Shown here: one piece after another, positions 1 through 6,988 of the stretch
Numbering within the stretch: the stretch's first letter is position 1
Layout of the letters: the number at the start of each line of letters is the position of its first letter
Position numbers and translations under genes: made by a program
Source: Undibacterium sp.
GTDB taxonomy: Bacteria; Pseudomonadota; Gammaproteobacteria; Burkholderiales; Burkholderiaceae_D
Length of the DNA: 6,988 nucleotides
Assembly (NCBI GenBank): GCA_019752975.1
Contig: JAIELM010000390.1
Span: forward strand, 1 to 6,988
Direction of reading: 5' to 3'
Notes under the pieces: generated by a model
The model's database searches: none
The model's input: the letters and a program-made list of their open reading frames with translations, nothing else
Told to the model about the DNA's origin: nothing

Positions 1-99
1 GTCCACCAACAATAAAGAGATGGAGAATACCGTAAAAAAAACCACCTTCACGCGGGCTGATGCGCCTTGTTTGAAAAGTGGTGGTGGTGTGTGTTGCAT
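1..99 (-). CDS. mreC: Rod shape-determining protein MreC, N-terminal fragment (cut by window edge)
   Basis: Only the first 33 residues are visible; the gene continues beyond position 1. The translation begins MQHTPPPLFKQGASARVKVV and runs into a hydrophobic stretch (about residues 18-32) ending in V-D. The proline-rich PPPLFKQG start followed by one transmembrane helix is characteristic of betaproteobacterial MreC. MreC is a bitopic inner-membrane protein whose periplasmic part links MreB filaments to the elongasome (MreD, RodA, PBP2). The ATG at 99-97 is the only sensible start: an in-frame TAA lies two codons upstream (105-103). No strong Shine-Dalgarno sequence precedes it. It lies downstream of mreB on the same strand, as in the usual mreBCD order, but a terminator sits between them. 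Identification is confident from the N-terminus and the neighbour; nothing can be said about the rest of the protein. Confidence 0.88.
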   Translation of the reverse strand, partial: MQHTPPPLFKQGASARVKVVFFTVFSISLLLVD

Positions 100-210
100 A
101 GCTTAGGCTGCTGGTCTCAGAATCTATGACAAACAATCAGGACTTCCTCAAAACAGACGCTGGCGTTGTTAAGTTCGCCTTGCCGGCGCAATTTTGCGTA
201 AGTCCAAACA

Positions 211-242
211 ATAAAAAAATCTGGCAAAAATACGCCAGATTT
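211..242 (-). terminator. Intrinsic terminator between mreB and mreC
   Basis: Read on the minus strand there is a perfect 9-bp stem, AAATCTGGC (arms at 242-234 and 225-217), with an 8-base loop. Its 3' arm runs directly into seven consecutive T (219-213). It begins about 20 bases after the mreB stop codon. This is a textbook Rho-independent terminator oriented to end mreB transcripts. Read on the plus strand the tail is much poorer in T, so it appears one-directional. Confidence 0.85.
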
Positions 243-262
243 CAATCAAAAAATTTCAATTT

Positions 263-1351
<1,089 letters not shown>

Positions 1352-1358
1352 TTAGCCA

Positions 1359-1387
1359 ATAAAAAATTTGTCTTGATCATGTTGCAA
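1359..1387 (-). promoter_or_regulatory. Candidate sigma-70 promoter for mreB
   Basis: On the minus strand TTGCAA (1387-1382; 4 of 6 matches to TTGACA) and TTTTAT (1364-1359; 4 of 6 to TATAAT) are separated by exactly 17 bases. A start near 1352 would give a leader of roughly 45 bases ending in the AAGGAT ribosome binding site of mreB. The boxes are weak and AT-rich DNA yields such matches by chance, so this is only a candidate. mreB genes often have several promoters. Confidence 0.3.
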
Positions 1388-1457
1388 GGATTAGGTAGCA
1401 GCTACAATAGCTAGGCCATTTTTCACTGAAATCAAATGAAAATAGCAGCAAAAGAGC

Positions 1458-1469
1458 TCATTTAAATGA
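1458..1469. repeat. 12-bp perfect palindrome TCATTTAAATGA
   Basis: TCATTTAAATGA reads identically on both strands and sits in the middle of the mreB-gatC intergenic region, upstream of both gene starts. A symmetrical site there could bind a dimeric regulator, but no known operator was recognised and AT-rich palindromes of this size can arise by chance. Confidence 0.3.
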
Positions 1470-1550
1470 AACACCCATCAAAAGTCAGCAAATCTCACAC
1501 AACATGTCATCTTAAAGTCCAGCCGCAAGTAATATCTTCGGCGATTTTAA

Positions 1551-1580
1551 GAGTATTAACCCGACATTCTACCTTATAAT
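1551..1580 (+). promoter_or_regulatory. Candidate promoter P1 of gatCAB
   Basis: A perfect -10 hexamer TATAAT lies at 1575-1580. The -35 region is poor: GAGTAT at 1551-1556 would sit 18 bases upstream. A start near 1587 would leave a leader of about 98 bases before gatC. The perfect -10 in the right place is the main support. Confidence 0.4.
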
Positions 1581-1624
1581 CACAGAAATCATAGGTAATC
1601 AATCAAAATCAAGATTGCGTGTTT

Positions 1625-1654
1625 TTGCTTCCTATCCAGTTTCAATTTTATTAT
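1625..1654 (+). promoter_or_regulatory. Candidate promoter P2 of gatCAB
   Basis: TATTAT (1649-1654; 5 of 6 matches to the -10 consensus) is preceded by TTGCTT (1625-1630; 3 of 6 to the -35 consensus) with an 18-base spacer. A start near 1661 would place the transcript's 5' end exactly at the small hairpin described at 1662-1677, giving a leader of only about 24 bases. Weak by consensus alone. Confidence 0.3.
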
Positions 1655-1661
1655 TTTTTGG

Positions 1662-1677
1662 ACACACAAAGGTGTGT
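1662..1677 (+). promoter_or_regulatory. Leader hairpin carrying the gatC Shine-Dalgarno sequence in its loop
   Basis: ACACAC (1662-1667) and GTGTGT (1672-1677) are perfect complements around the loop AAAG (1668-1671). The best Shine-Dalgarno match for gatC, AAGG at 1669-1672, lies in the loop and touches the first base of the 3' arm. Its spacing to the ATG at 1685 is 12 bases, longer than ideal. Folding would either display or partly mask the ribosome binding site. The structure is seen; a regulatory role is inferred. Confidence 0.4.
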
Positions 1678-1684
1678 AAATTCT

Positions 1685-1987
1685 ATGTCCCTAGAACTCA
1701 AAGATGTCCAGCGTATCGCCCACTTGGCACGACTTGAACTCTCTGAAACTCAGGCAAATGATGCCCTGATTAAGTTAAATGGCTTTTTTTCCATAGCTGA
1801 ACAATTACAAGCAATAGATACCGCTGGCATAGCACCACTAAGCCATCCTATCGCAGCGCTGATGCCCGAGCTATGCTTGCGTTTGCGCGAAGACGTGATC
1901 ACCGAAAGTAATCATCGTGAACAGTATCAGCAAGTTGCACCCGCCACTCAAGATGGCTTATATCTCGTACCGAAAGTGATTGAATAA
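1685..1987 (+). CDS. gatC: Asp-tRNA(Asn)/Glu-tRNA(Gln) amidotransferase subunit C
   Basis: A 100-residue protein, the usual size of GatC, the small subunit that wraps between GatA and GatB and stabilises the cytoplasmic amidotransferase. Family features are present: the N-terminal helix [12 protein letters not shown] (residues 8-19), a central [15 protein letters not shown] segment (41-55), the LRED stretch, and the C-terminal [10 protein letters not shown]. The reading frame is open upstream to an ATG at 1619. That would add 22 residues (MFLLPIQFQFYYFLDTQRCV and two more) not typical of GatC, so the ATG at 1685, followed by the usual MSLELKDV, is chosen. An AAGG ribosome binding site lies in a small hairpin upstream. 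Its stop codon overlaps the gatA start by one base (TAATG), which suggests translational coupling. It is first in the gatCAB operon. Confidence 0.95.
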   Translation: MSLELKDVQRIAHLARLELSETQANDALIKLNGFFSIAEQLQAIDTAGIAPLSHPIAALMPELCLRLREDVITESNHREQYQQVAPATQDGLYLVPKVIE

Positions 1988-3441
1988 TGCACAAGCACAG
2001 CTTACAAGAACTCTCTACTTTATTGCAAAGCAAGCAGATTTCCGCCACCGAATTGGCGCAGCATTATCTCAACCGGATTAGCGCATCGACTCTGAATGCC
2101 TTCACTCACGTGGATACGCAATTGACTTTGGCGCAAGCAGCACTAGCGGATCAACGTTTAGCCAAAGGCGATGCCAGCAATTTAACCGGCATACCGATTG
2201 CACACAAAGATATTTTCGTCACACGCGATTGGCGCTCGACCGCCGGTTCCAAAATGCTGGCCAACTATATCAGCCCTTTTGATGCAACAGTGGTTGAGCA
2301 CTTTAAGCAAGCTGGTATGGTTACGCTGGGCAAGCTCAATTGCGATGAGTTCGCCATGGGTTCGGCTAATGAGAATTCTTATTTTGGTGCGGTAAAAAAT
2401 CCTTGGGATATCAGCGCCGTGCCTGGCGGCTCCTCAGGTGGCTCTGCTGCTGCGGTAGCGGCACGCTTAGCGCCCGCAGCTACTGGTACCGACACTGGCG
2501 GCTCCATCCGTCAGCCAGCTGCGTTTTGTGGCGTCACTGGGATTAAGCCGACTTACGGCAGCGTATCGCGCTTTGGTATGATTGCCTTTGCTTCCTCGCT
2601 CGATCAAGCAGGACCGATTGCACAAACAGCGGAAGATTGCAGTTGGTTGTTAAATGCCATGACTGGTTTTGATGAAAAAGATTCGACTAGCGTAGCCAGA
2701 GCAAAAGAAGATTTTTCCCGTGATCTCCATCTTGAACTAAAGGGCTTACGCATCGGTGTACCACGCGAATTTTTTGACGCTGGCTTAGCACCCGATGTTG
2801 AACAAGCAGTACGTGCTGCGCTCACTGAATATGAAAAATTGGGAGCGATCTTAGTCGATATTTCACTTCCAAAAACCGAGTTGTCAATTCCGGTGTACTA
2901 CGTGATCGCACCAGCAGAAGCCTCATCTAATCTCAGTCGTTTTGACGGTGTGCGCTACGGGCATCGTGCCGCCGATTACAAAGATTTAAATGATATGTAT
3001 CAAAAAACCCGTGCCGAGGGTTTTGGCGATGAAGTCAAACGCCGCATACTCACCGGCGCTTACGTGCTGTCACATGGCTATTACGATGCCTATTATTTGC
3101 AAGCGCAAAAAATTCGCCGCCTAATTGCGCAGGATTTTCAAGCGGCGTTTGAGCAATGCGATGTCATTATGGGCCCGGTCGCCCCGACCGTGGCGTGGGA
3201 TCTAGGTGCTAAATCAGATGATCCGGTCGCCAATTATTTAGCCGATATTTTTACCCTTTCCACCAGCTTAGCGGGCTTGCCTGGCATGTCGATTCCTTGT
3301 GGATTTGGACAAGGAGAAAAAAACAGCAAACGCCCAGTTGGCCTGCAAATTATCGGTAATTATTTTGCGGAAGCGAAATTATTAAACGTCGCGCACCAAT
3401 ACCAACAGCACACCGATTGGCATTTGAAGTCGCCGATTTGA
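1987..3441 (+). CDS. gatA: Asp-tRNA(Asn)/Glu-tRNA(Gln) amidotransferase subunit A
   Basis: A 484-residue amidase-signature enzyme of normal GatA length. It hydrolyses glutamine and passes the ammonia through a tunnel to GatB, which uses it to convert Glu-tRNA(Gln) or Asp-tRNA(Asn) to the amide form. The Lys-Ser-Ser catalytic triad is complete by spacing with known GatA enzymes: K74 in [10 protein letters not shown]149 in the glycine/serine-rich GGSSGGS motif (147-153), and S173 (nucleophile) in [13 protein letters not shown]. The C-terminal half contains the conserved [11 protein letters not shown] and [10 protein letters not shown] segments. The ATG overlaps the gatC stop by one base, so it probably depends on ribosomes finishing gatC. 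It is followed by an unusual 156-bp gap before gatB rather than tight spacing. Which tRNA is amidated in vivo depends on whether the genome has AsnRS and GlnRS, which is not visible here. Confidence 0.98.
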   Translation: MHKHSLQELSTLLQSKQISATELAQHYLNRISASTLNAFTHVDTQLTLAQAALADQRLAKGDASNLTGIPIAHKDIFVTRDWRSTAGSKMLANYISPFDATVVEHFKQAGMVTLGKLNCDEFAMGSANENSYFGAVKNPWDISAVPGGSSGGSAAAVAARLAPAATGTDTGGSIRQPAAFCGVTGIKPTYGSVSRFGMIAFASSLDQAGPIAQTAEDCSWLLNAMTGFDEKDSTSVARAKEDFSRDLHLELKGLRIGVPREFFDAGLAPDVEQAVRAALTEYEKLGAILVDISLPKTELSIPVYYVIAPAEASSNLSRFDGVRYGHRAADYKDLNDMYQKTRAEGFGDEVKRRILTGAYVLSHGYYDAYYLQAQKIRRLIAQDFQAAFEQCDVIMGPVAPTVAWDLGAKSDDPVANYLADIFTLSTSLAGLPGMSIPCGFGQGEKNSKRPVGLQIIGNYFAEAKLLNVAHQYQQHTDWHLKSPI

Positions 3442-3459
3442 ATTTACTAAAACCCCTCA

Positions 3460-3564
3460 ACGCCGAGGCGCAGAGGAAGGCAGAGCAAGCCAAATACCAA
3501 CTCATTTGAGTTTTTCTCTTTTTTGCCTTGCTCTCTGCTGTTAGTACTCTGCGCTCTCTGCGTC
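3460..3564. repeat. Long imperfect palindrome of GCAGAG units in the gatA-gatB gap
   Basis: A left arm (about 3460-3494) is largely complementary to a right arm (about 3521-3564), with the right arm longer by a small insertion. The word GCAGAG occurs at 3470-3475 and 3480-3485 on the plus strand. Its complement CTCTGC occurs at 3533-3538, 3547-3552 and 3556-3561. Blocks such as GGCAGAGCAAG and CTTGCTCTCTGC, and GGCGCAGAG and CTCTGCGCTC, pair across the centre. The centre (3495-3520) holds a short AACTC/GAGTT stem followed by a T-rich tract. This resembles the CGCAGAG-type dispersed palindromic repeats of many proteobacterial intergenic regions, from general knowledge of such repeats rather than from a search. 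It contains no ORF of note. In RNA it would form a long hairpin between gatA and gatB. Confidence 0.7.
3499..3520 (+). terminator. Weak intrinsic-terminator-like hairpin inside the gatA-gatB palindrome
   Basis: AACTC (3499-3503) pairs with GAGTT (3508-3512) around a 4-base loop, followed by TTTTCTCTTTT. The T tract is good but the stem is only 5 bp and AT-rich, so any termination would be partial. It could reduce gatB transcription relative to gatCA. Confidence 0.25.
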
Positions 3565-3597
3565 AAAAGACTTTGAATTTAAAACAAAGGAATCATC

Positions 3598-5061
3598 ATG
3601 CAATGGGAAGTTGTCATCGGTTTTGAAACACACGCGCAACTCAAAACGCAGTCAAAAATTTTCAGTGGCTCAGCCATACAGTTCGGTGCCGAACCCAACA
3701 CCCAAGCCAGCCCTGTCGATTTGGCTTTACCTGGTGTGCTGCCTGTCATGAATAAGGGCGCGGTAGAAAAAGCCATACAATTTGGCCTCGCGGTAGGTGC
3801 AGTGATCGCACCGGAATCGATTTTCGCACGTAAAAATTATTTTTACCCTGACCTACCCAAAGGCTATCAAATTTCGCAATTTGAAATTCCTGTAGTACAA
3901 GGTGGAACAGTCACTTGTGTGCTTGAAAAAGACGGCAAATCCGAAGTCAAAGTGATTCAACTAACCCGCGCTCATCTCGAGGAAGACGCGGGGAAATCCC
4001 TGCACGAAGACTATCAAGGCATGACAGGAATCGATCTTAACCGTGCTGGCACACCGCTGTTAGAGATCGTCACGGAACCAGTGATGCGTAGTGCTGCCGA
4101 GGCGGTCGCCTACGCCAAAGCCCTACACTCGCTAGTAATGTGGTTGGATATTTGCGATGGCAATATGCAAGAAGGATCGTTCCGATGCGATGCCAATGTG
4201 TCGGTGCGACCAGTCGGTCAGAAAGAATTTGGAACGCGTTGCGAGATCAAAAATCTCAACTCTTTCCGCTTCTTGGAAGAAGCGATCAACATCGAGGTAA
4301 GACGTCAAATTGAACTGATCGAAGACGGTGGAAAAGTAGTACAGGAAACCCGCCTATACGATCCAGATCGCAAAGAAACGCGTTCCATGCGCAGCAAAGA
4401 AGACTCGCAAGATTATCGCTACTTTCCTGATCCGGATTTGCCTCCTTTACGCATTTCTAGGGAATGGGTGGAACAGGTGCGTAGCACCATGCCGGAGTTA
4501 CCGACCGCCATGCGAGAACGCTTTATCGCCGAATATGGCATCTCAGAATATGACGCCATGATGGTCACACAGTCGAAAGCGACTGCGATCTATTTTGAAT
4601 CTATCGTCAATGCCAGTGGCAAAGAGCTAGCCAAGCAATGCGCCAACTGGATCATGGGCGATGTCGCTTCCAACCTCAATCGCGAGGGCATGGAGATAAG
4701 CCAAATTCCTGTCAGCGCTCCACAATTGGCTTTGCTTTTACAGCGCATCGGCGACGGCACTATTTCCAACAAAATCGCTAAAGAGGTATTCGCAGCGATG
4801 TGGCAAGCGCCGCACGTAGATGTCGACTTAGCCGATCAAATCATCGCATCCAAGGGCTTAAAACAGATATCGGATGTCGGCGCTTTAGAGAAAATCATCG
4901 ATGAAGTCATGACGGTCAATCAGCAACTGGTTGATGACTATAGAAGCGGAAAAGAGAAGGCATTTAATGCCCTAGTTGGACAAGCAATGAAAGCCACCAA
5001 GGGCAAAGGCAACCCCGCACAAGTGAATGAATTGCTCAAGAAAAAGTTGGGATCGTCCTAG
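3598..5061 (+). CDS. gatB: Asp-tRNA(Asn)/Glu-tRNA(Gln) amidotransferase subunit B
   Basis: A 487-residue protein of normal GatB length. It binds the mischarged tRNA, activates the Glu or Asp side chain by ATP-dependent phosphorylation and transfers ammonia delivered from GatA. Features in order: [13 protein letters not shown] (3-15), the betaproteobacterial form of the IGLEVHxQL start; [18 protein letters not shown] (77-94); HLEEDAGK (126-133); the family signature [17 protein letters not shown] (145-161); [15 protein letters not shown] (190-204); [13 protein letters not shown] (272-284). A helical and YqeY-like tRNA-binding tail fills roughly residues 330-485. The ATG has a good Shine-Dalgarno AAAGGA at 3586-3591 with a 6-base spacer, so it can be translated independently of gatA. 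It is last in the gatCAB operon, followed by a hairpin terminator and convergent with the tolC-like gene. Confidence 0.98.
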   Translation: MQWEVVIGFETHAQLKTQSKIFSGSAIQFGAEPNTQASPVDLALPGVLPVMNKGAVEKAIQFGLAVGAVIAPESIFARKNYFYPDLPKGYQISQFEIPVVQGGTVTCVLEKDGKSEVKVIQLTRAHLEEDAGKSLHEDYQGMTGIDLNRAGTPLLEIVTEPVMRSAAEAVAYAKALHSLVMWLDICDGNMQEGSFRCDANVSVRPVGQKEFGTRCEIKNLNSFRFLEEAINIEVRRQIELIEDGGKVVQETRLYDPDRKETRSMRSKEDSQDYRYFPDPDLPPLRISREWVEQVRSTMPELPTAMRERFIAEYGISEYDAMMVTQSKATAIYFESIVNASGKELAKQCANWIMGDVASNLNREGMEISQIPVSAPQLALLLQRIGDGTISNKIAKEVFAAMWQAPHVDVDLADQIIASKGLKQISDVGALEKIIDEVMTVNQQLVDDYRSGKEKAFNALVGQAMKATKGKGNPAQVNELLKKKLGSS

Positions 5062-5062
5062 A

Positions 5063-5086
5063 AGTAGCAGTAAAAGTAGCGGTAAA
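5063..5086 (+). repeat. Two 12-bp tandem units after the gatB stop
   Basis: AGTAGCAGTAAA (5063-5074) is followed at once by AGTAGCGGTAAA (5075-5086), with 11 of 12 positions identical. It begins one base after the gatB stop codon. It is probably a small slippage duplication with no evident function. Confidence 0.6.
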
Positions 5087-5093
5087 ACATATG

Positions 5094-5127
5094 GGTGGAA
5101 AAACGTAACGCCTTTCCACCTATTTTT
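5094..5127 (+). terminator. Intrinsic terminator of gatCAB
   Basis: GGTGGAAA (5094-5101) and TTTCCACC (5113-5120) form a perfect 8-bp stem with an 11-base loop, followed by TATTTTT (5121-5127). It lies about 33 bases after the gatB stop, in the 72-bp gap between convergent genes. On the minus strand the same hairpin lies just beyond the tolC-like stop (5134), but its tail (CATATGTTTTA) is poorer, so it may serve that operon only partly. Confidence 0.8.
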
Positions 5128-5133
5128 ACTCAG

Positions 5134-6468
5134 TTAATTCACCGCCGTAAAATATCCAGCCACCACACGCACATCCTCTTCACCCAAAACACCAGCAGCG
5201 GCCTTTAATTTCAAATAGCTGTTGAGATAAGTGTAGCGCGCTTGCGCCAAATCACGTTTGCTGCTCACCAATTGTTGTTGAGCATTGAGTAAATCAAGAT
5301 TAATACGCATGCCACCTTTGATACTTTGTCGGGTTGCATCGACTAGCAAATTAGCTGACTTCACGGATTTTTCCAAAGCCACGATTTTATTAAAACTGGT
5401 ACTCACCGCATTCAATTGCTTACGAATTTCCACCATGGTTCGCCCTACCGTGCCGTCCAATTCAGACTTGGCTTTTTCCTTACGTGCCACAGCTTGTTTT
5501 GAGACCGCATTAACATATCCGCCAGAGTATAAGGGCATCACAAAAGACACTCCTATACTGCGAATATTATTGTCTTGCCCGCGCGTTTGATAAGACTCTG
5601 AAGCGCCGTGATTATAACTGGCGTTCAAATCAACCCGTGGTGCATGGCCAGCGCGACTCTTGGTAATCTCTTTGTCGGCTACCTCAAGCGCATACTGAGC
5701 CGCAGCGATATCGGGGCTATGCGACTCGGCAATCTCCTTCCATTCCGCAAAACTTTTTTGGGTTAAGTCGATCGCGCCAAATTGTTCATTGAGCGTATCA
5801 AGTGATGTCACTTCTTGACCTATCATTTCCGATAAATTATTCCGCGCAGTCAGGGCATTATCTTTAGCCTCCAACAAAGTCGCTTCGGACACATCTAATT
5901 TCGCCTGCGTCTCTAGCATATCGGTTTTGCTTACTTCGCCTTTTTCAAAAGTCTTATCGTTAAGCTTGCGTTGTTCAACATAAAAATCACGCTGCGCGCT
6001 GTAAAGCTGAACCTGCTCGTCAGCGAACTTAGCATCGAGATAGCTCGATACTACACGCAGCAAAAGATCTTGGCTGCGGCTATCAAATTGCGCATCGCTC
6101 AAAAGCGTTTGCGCTTTACCTTGCTCAAAACGCGCAAAATTCTCAGTATTAAACAGGGTTTGACGAACCGAAATATTGCGACTCAAACTGCTGTAATCGA
6201 GGCGTTCAATGCCCCGGCCACTATTGCTATCACCCTTATTTTTGCTACTAGAATAGCTGTATTGAAGGTTAGGTAGCAAGGATGAACGACCGATTGCGAT
6301 ATACTCTTTTCCCGCCATACTTTCCGCTTGAGCGGCACGATATTGTGGATCATTTTTGAGCGCAGCCTGATACGCTTGCAACACGCCAATTGCCTGCGCG
6401 CTACCCGCTTGCACCAACAAGAGGGCGCATGCGGAAGACAAGAGTGTTCTACTAAAAAAAGGAGTCAT
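5134..6468 (-). CDS. TolC-family outer membrane efflux/secretion protein
   Basis: A TolC-like outer membrane channel of about 444 residues, typical for the family. It forms a trimeric beta-barrel with a long periplasmic alpha-helical tunnel, giving the exit duct of a type I secretion or efflux system. A signal peptide is clear: basic/polar start, hydrophobic SSACALLLVQAG, then SAQA with likely cleavage before IGVLQAY. Two outer-membrane-efflux repeats follow, one starting at the LQAYQAALKNDPQYRAAQAE helix and the second near DIAAAQYALEVADKEITKSRAGHAPRVDLNASY; the C-terminal part has GMRINLDLLNAQQQLVSSKRDLAQARY. Two in-frame ATGs exist, at 6474 and 6468. The first overlaps the upstream hlyD-like stop in ATGA but has AGAGG only one base before it. 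The second has AGAGG at a 7-base spacing and is preferred; the difference is two residues. It is co-transcribed with the HlyD-like gene, so a type I secretion role is favoured over drug efflux. tolC, prtF or lapE-type naming cannot be decided. Confidence 0.93.
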   Translation of the reverse strand: MTPFFSRTLLSSACALLLVQAGSAQAIGVLQAYQAALKNDPQYRAAQAESMAGKEYIAIGRSSLLPNLQYSYSSSKNKGDSNSGRGIERLDYSSLSRNISVRQTLFNTENFARFEQGKAQTLLSDAQFDSRSQDLLLRVVSSYLDAKFADEQVQLYSAQRDFYVEQRKLNDKTFEKGEVSKTDMLETQAKLDVSEATLLEAKDNALTARNNLSEMIGQEVTSLDTLNEQFGAIDLTQKSFAEWKEIAESHSPDIAAAQYALEVADKEITKSRAGHAPRVDLNASYNHGASESYQTRGQDNNIRSIGVSFVMPLYSGGYVNAVSKQAVARKEKAKSELDGTVGRTMVEIRKQLNAVSTSFNKIVALEKSVKSANLLVDATRQSIKGGMRINLDLLNAQQQLVSSKRDLAQARYTYLNSYLKLKAAAGVLGEEDVRVVAGYFTAVN

Positions 6469-6470
6469 GA

Positions 6471-6988
6471 TCATTCCTCTTTCATCGCACCATTGGCGCG
6501 GTTAAAAATCGGTTTCAACAGGTAATTCATCATGGTGCGCTCACCCGTTTTGACCACCATTTCAACCGGCATACCTGGCTTAATTTGTAAATCGGCGATC
6601 AATTTCAAGCCTTCGGGCGCTACTGCCGCTTTGATTTTATAGTACGGCGCACCGGTACGTTCATCGACAGTTCTATCAGCCGATACTTGTGTGACAATAC
6701 CAGGAATGTGTGGGGTCTTATTGGCGTTAAAGGCAGAAAAAATCAACTCTACTTTTAAGTCCTTATGCACTTTGTCGATCAGATTAACAGGAACTTGTCC
6801 TTCCACGATCAGCGCTTCACCTGCAGGAACTAACTCCATCAATTTGAAACCGCTACCGATAACCGCACCCGAAGTAAACACATTTAATCCCACGACAATA
6901 CCGTCGGTTGGCGCTTTCACATCGGCATTTTTGTAGTCATATTCTAAGGCGCCAATACGACTTTGCAGTGATTCAGCTTCTTTTTGCA
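6471..6988 (-). CDS. HlyD-family type I secretion membrane fusion protein, C-terminal part (cut by window edge)
   Basis: The last 171 residues are visible; the frame stays open to the window edge. A GTG at 6920 lies inside the conserved lipoyl/barrel-sandwich region and is not a real start. The visible part begins with the end of a coiled-coil helix (QKEAESLQSRIGALEYDYKN), continues with the second lipoyl half-motif VKAPTDGIVVGLNVFTSGAVI and a beta-barrel domain. It ends with LQIKPGMPVEMVVKTGERTM and a YLLKPI segment, the C-terminal hallmark of HlyD/PrtE/LapC-type adaptors. Such proteins are anchored in the inner membrane by one N-terminal helix (outside this window) and connect an ABC exporter to TolC. 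The stop codon overlaps the upstream ATG of the tolC-like gene by four bases (ATGA), indicating one operon. The ABC transporter gene would be expected upstream, beyond 6988. Confidence 0.94.
   Translation of the reverse strand, partial: QKEAESLQSRIGALEYDYKNADVKAPTDGIVVGLNVFTSGAVIGSGFKLMELVPAGEALIVEGQVPVNLIDKVHKDLKVELIFSAFNANKTPHIPGIVTQVSADRTVDERTGAPYYKIKAAVAPEGLKLIADLQIKPGMPVEMVVKTGERTMMNYLLKPIFNRANGAMKEE

Noticed and set aside
100..216. Separate promoter for mreC (TTGAGG / CATAGA boxes on the minus strand near 152-125)
   Set aside because: Each box matches consensus at only about three of six positions, so it is not better than chance.
1619..1684. N-terminal extension of GatC by 22 residues from an upstream ATG
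   Set aside because: The extra residues are hydrophobic and unlike GatC, while the ATG at 1685 gives the standard length and the usual N-terminus. The extension would also run through the candidate P2 promoter and the hairpin.
3460..3564. CRISPR array or transposon end at the gatA-gatB palindrome
   Set aside because: The GCAGAG words are too short and irregularly spaced for CRISPR repeats. There is no transposase, and no target-site duplication could be made out.
5971..6276. Plus-strand open frame (101 codons) opposite the tolC-like gene
   Set aside because: It is antisense to a well-supported gene, has no ribosome binding site and no recognisable family.
6471..6920. HlyD-like protein starting at the GTG at 6920
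   Set aside because: The open frame continues to the window edge with coiled-coil residues expected just before the second lipoyl motif, so the GTG encodes an internal valine of a larger protein.

Overview
The window looks like chromosomal housekeeping DNA from a betaproteobacterium of the order Burkholderiales, probably Oxalobacteraceae-like with fairly low GC. This rests on protein character (MreB, MreC and GatB N-termini) and on the layout gatCAB divergent from mreBC, which is typical of that group. The genus cannot be fixed from the sequence alone.

Positions 1-1306, minus strand: the first 33 codons of mreC, cut by the window edge, lie downstream of a complete mreB. They are separated by a 163-bp gap that contains a strong intrinsic terminator just after mreB. 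Positions 1307-1684 are a divergent regulatory region with no gene. It holds candidate promoters for both directions, a 12-bp palindrome, and a small hairpin whose loop carries the gatC Shine-Dalgarno sequence.

Positions 1685-5061, plus strand: gatC, gatA and gatB, the three subunits of the tRNA-dependent amidotransferase. gatC and gatA overlap by one base. gatA and gatB are separated by 156 bp filled mostly by a long imperfect palindrome built from GCAGAG units, which looks like a dispersed intergenic repeat. A hairpin terminator follows gatB.

Positions 5134-6988, minus strand, convergent with gatB: a TolC-family outer membrane protein and, upstream and overlapping it, the C-terminal part of an HlyD-family membrane fusion protein that runs off the window. 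They form the distal end of a type I secretion cassette; the ABC transporter and the cargo should lie beyond position 6988.

The genes form three functional groups: cell shape (MreB/MreC), glutamine or asparagine tRNA charging (GatCAB) and protein export (HlyD/TolC). I found no undescribed multi-gene system. The points most worth a second look are non-coding: the gatA-gatB palindrome, the gatC leader hairpin and the mreB-mreC terminator.
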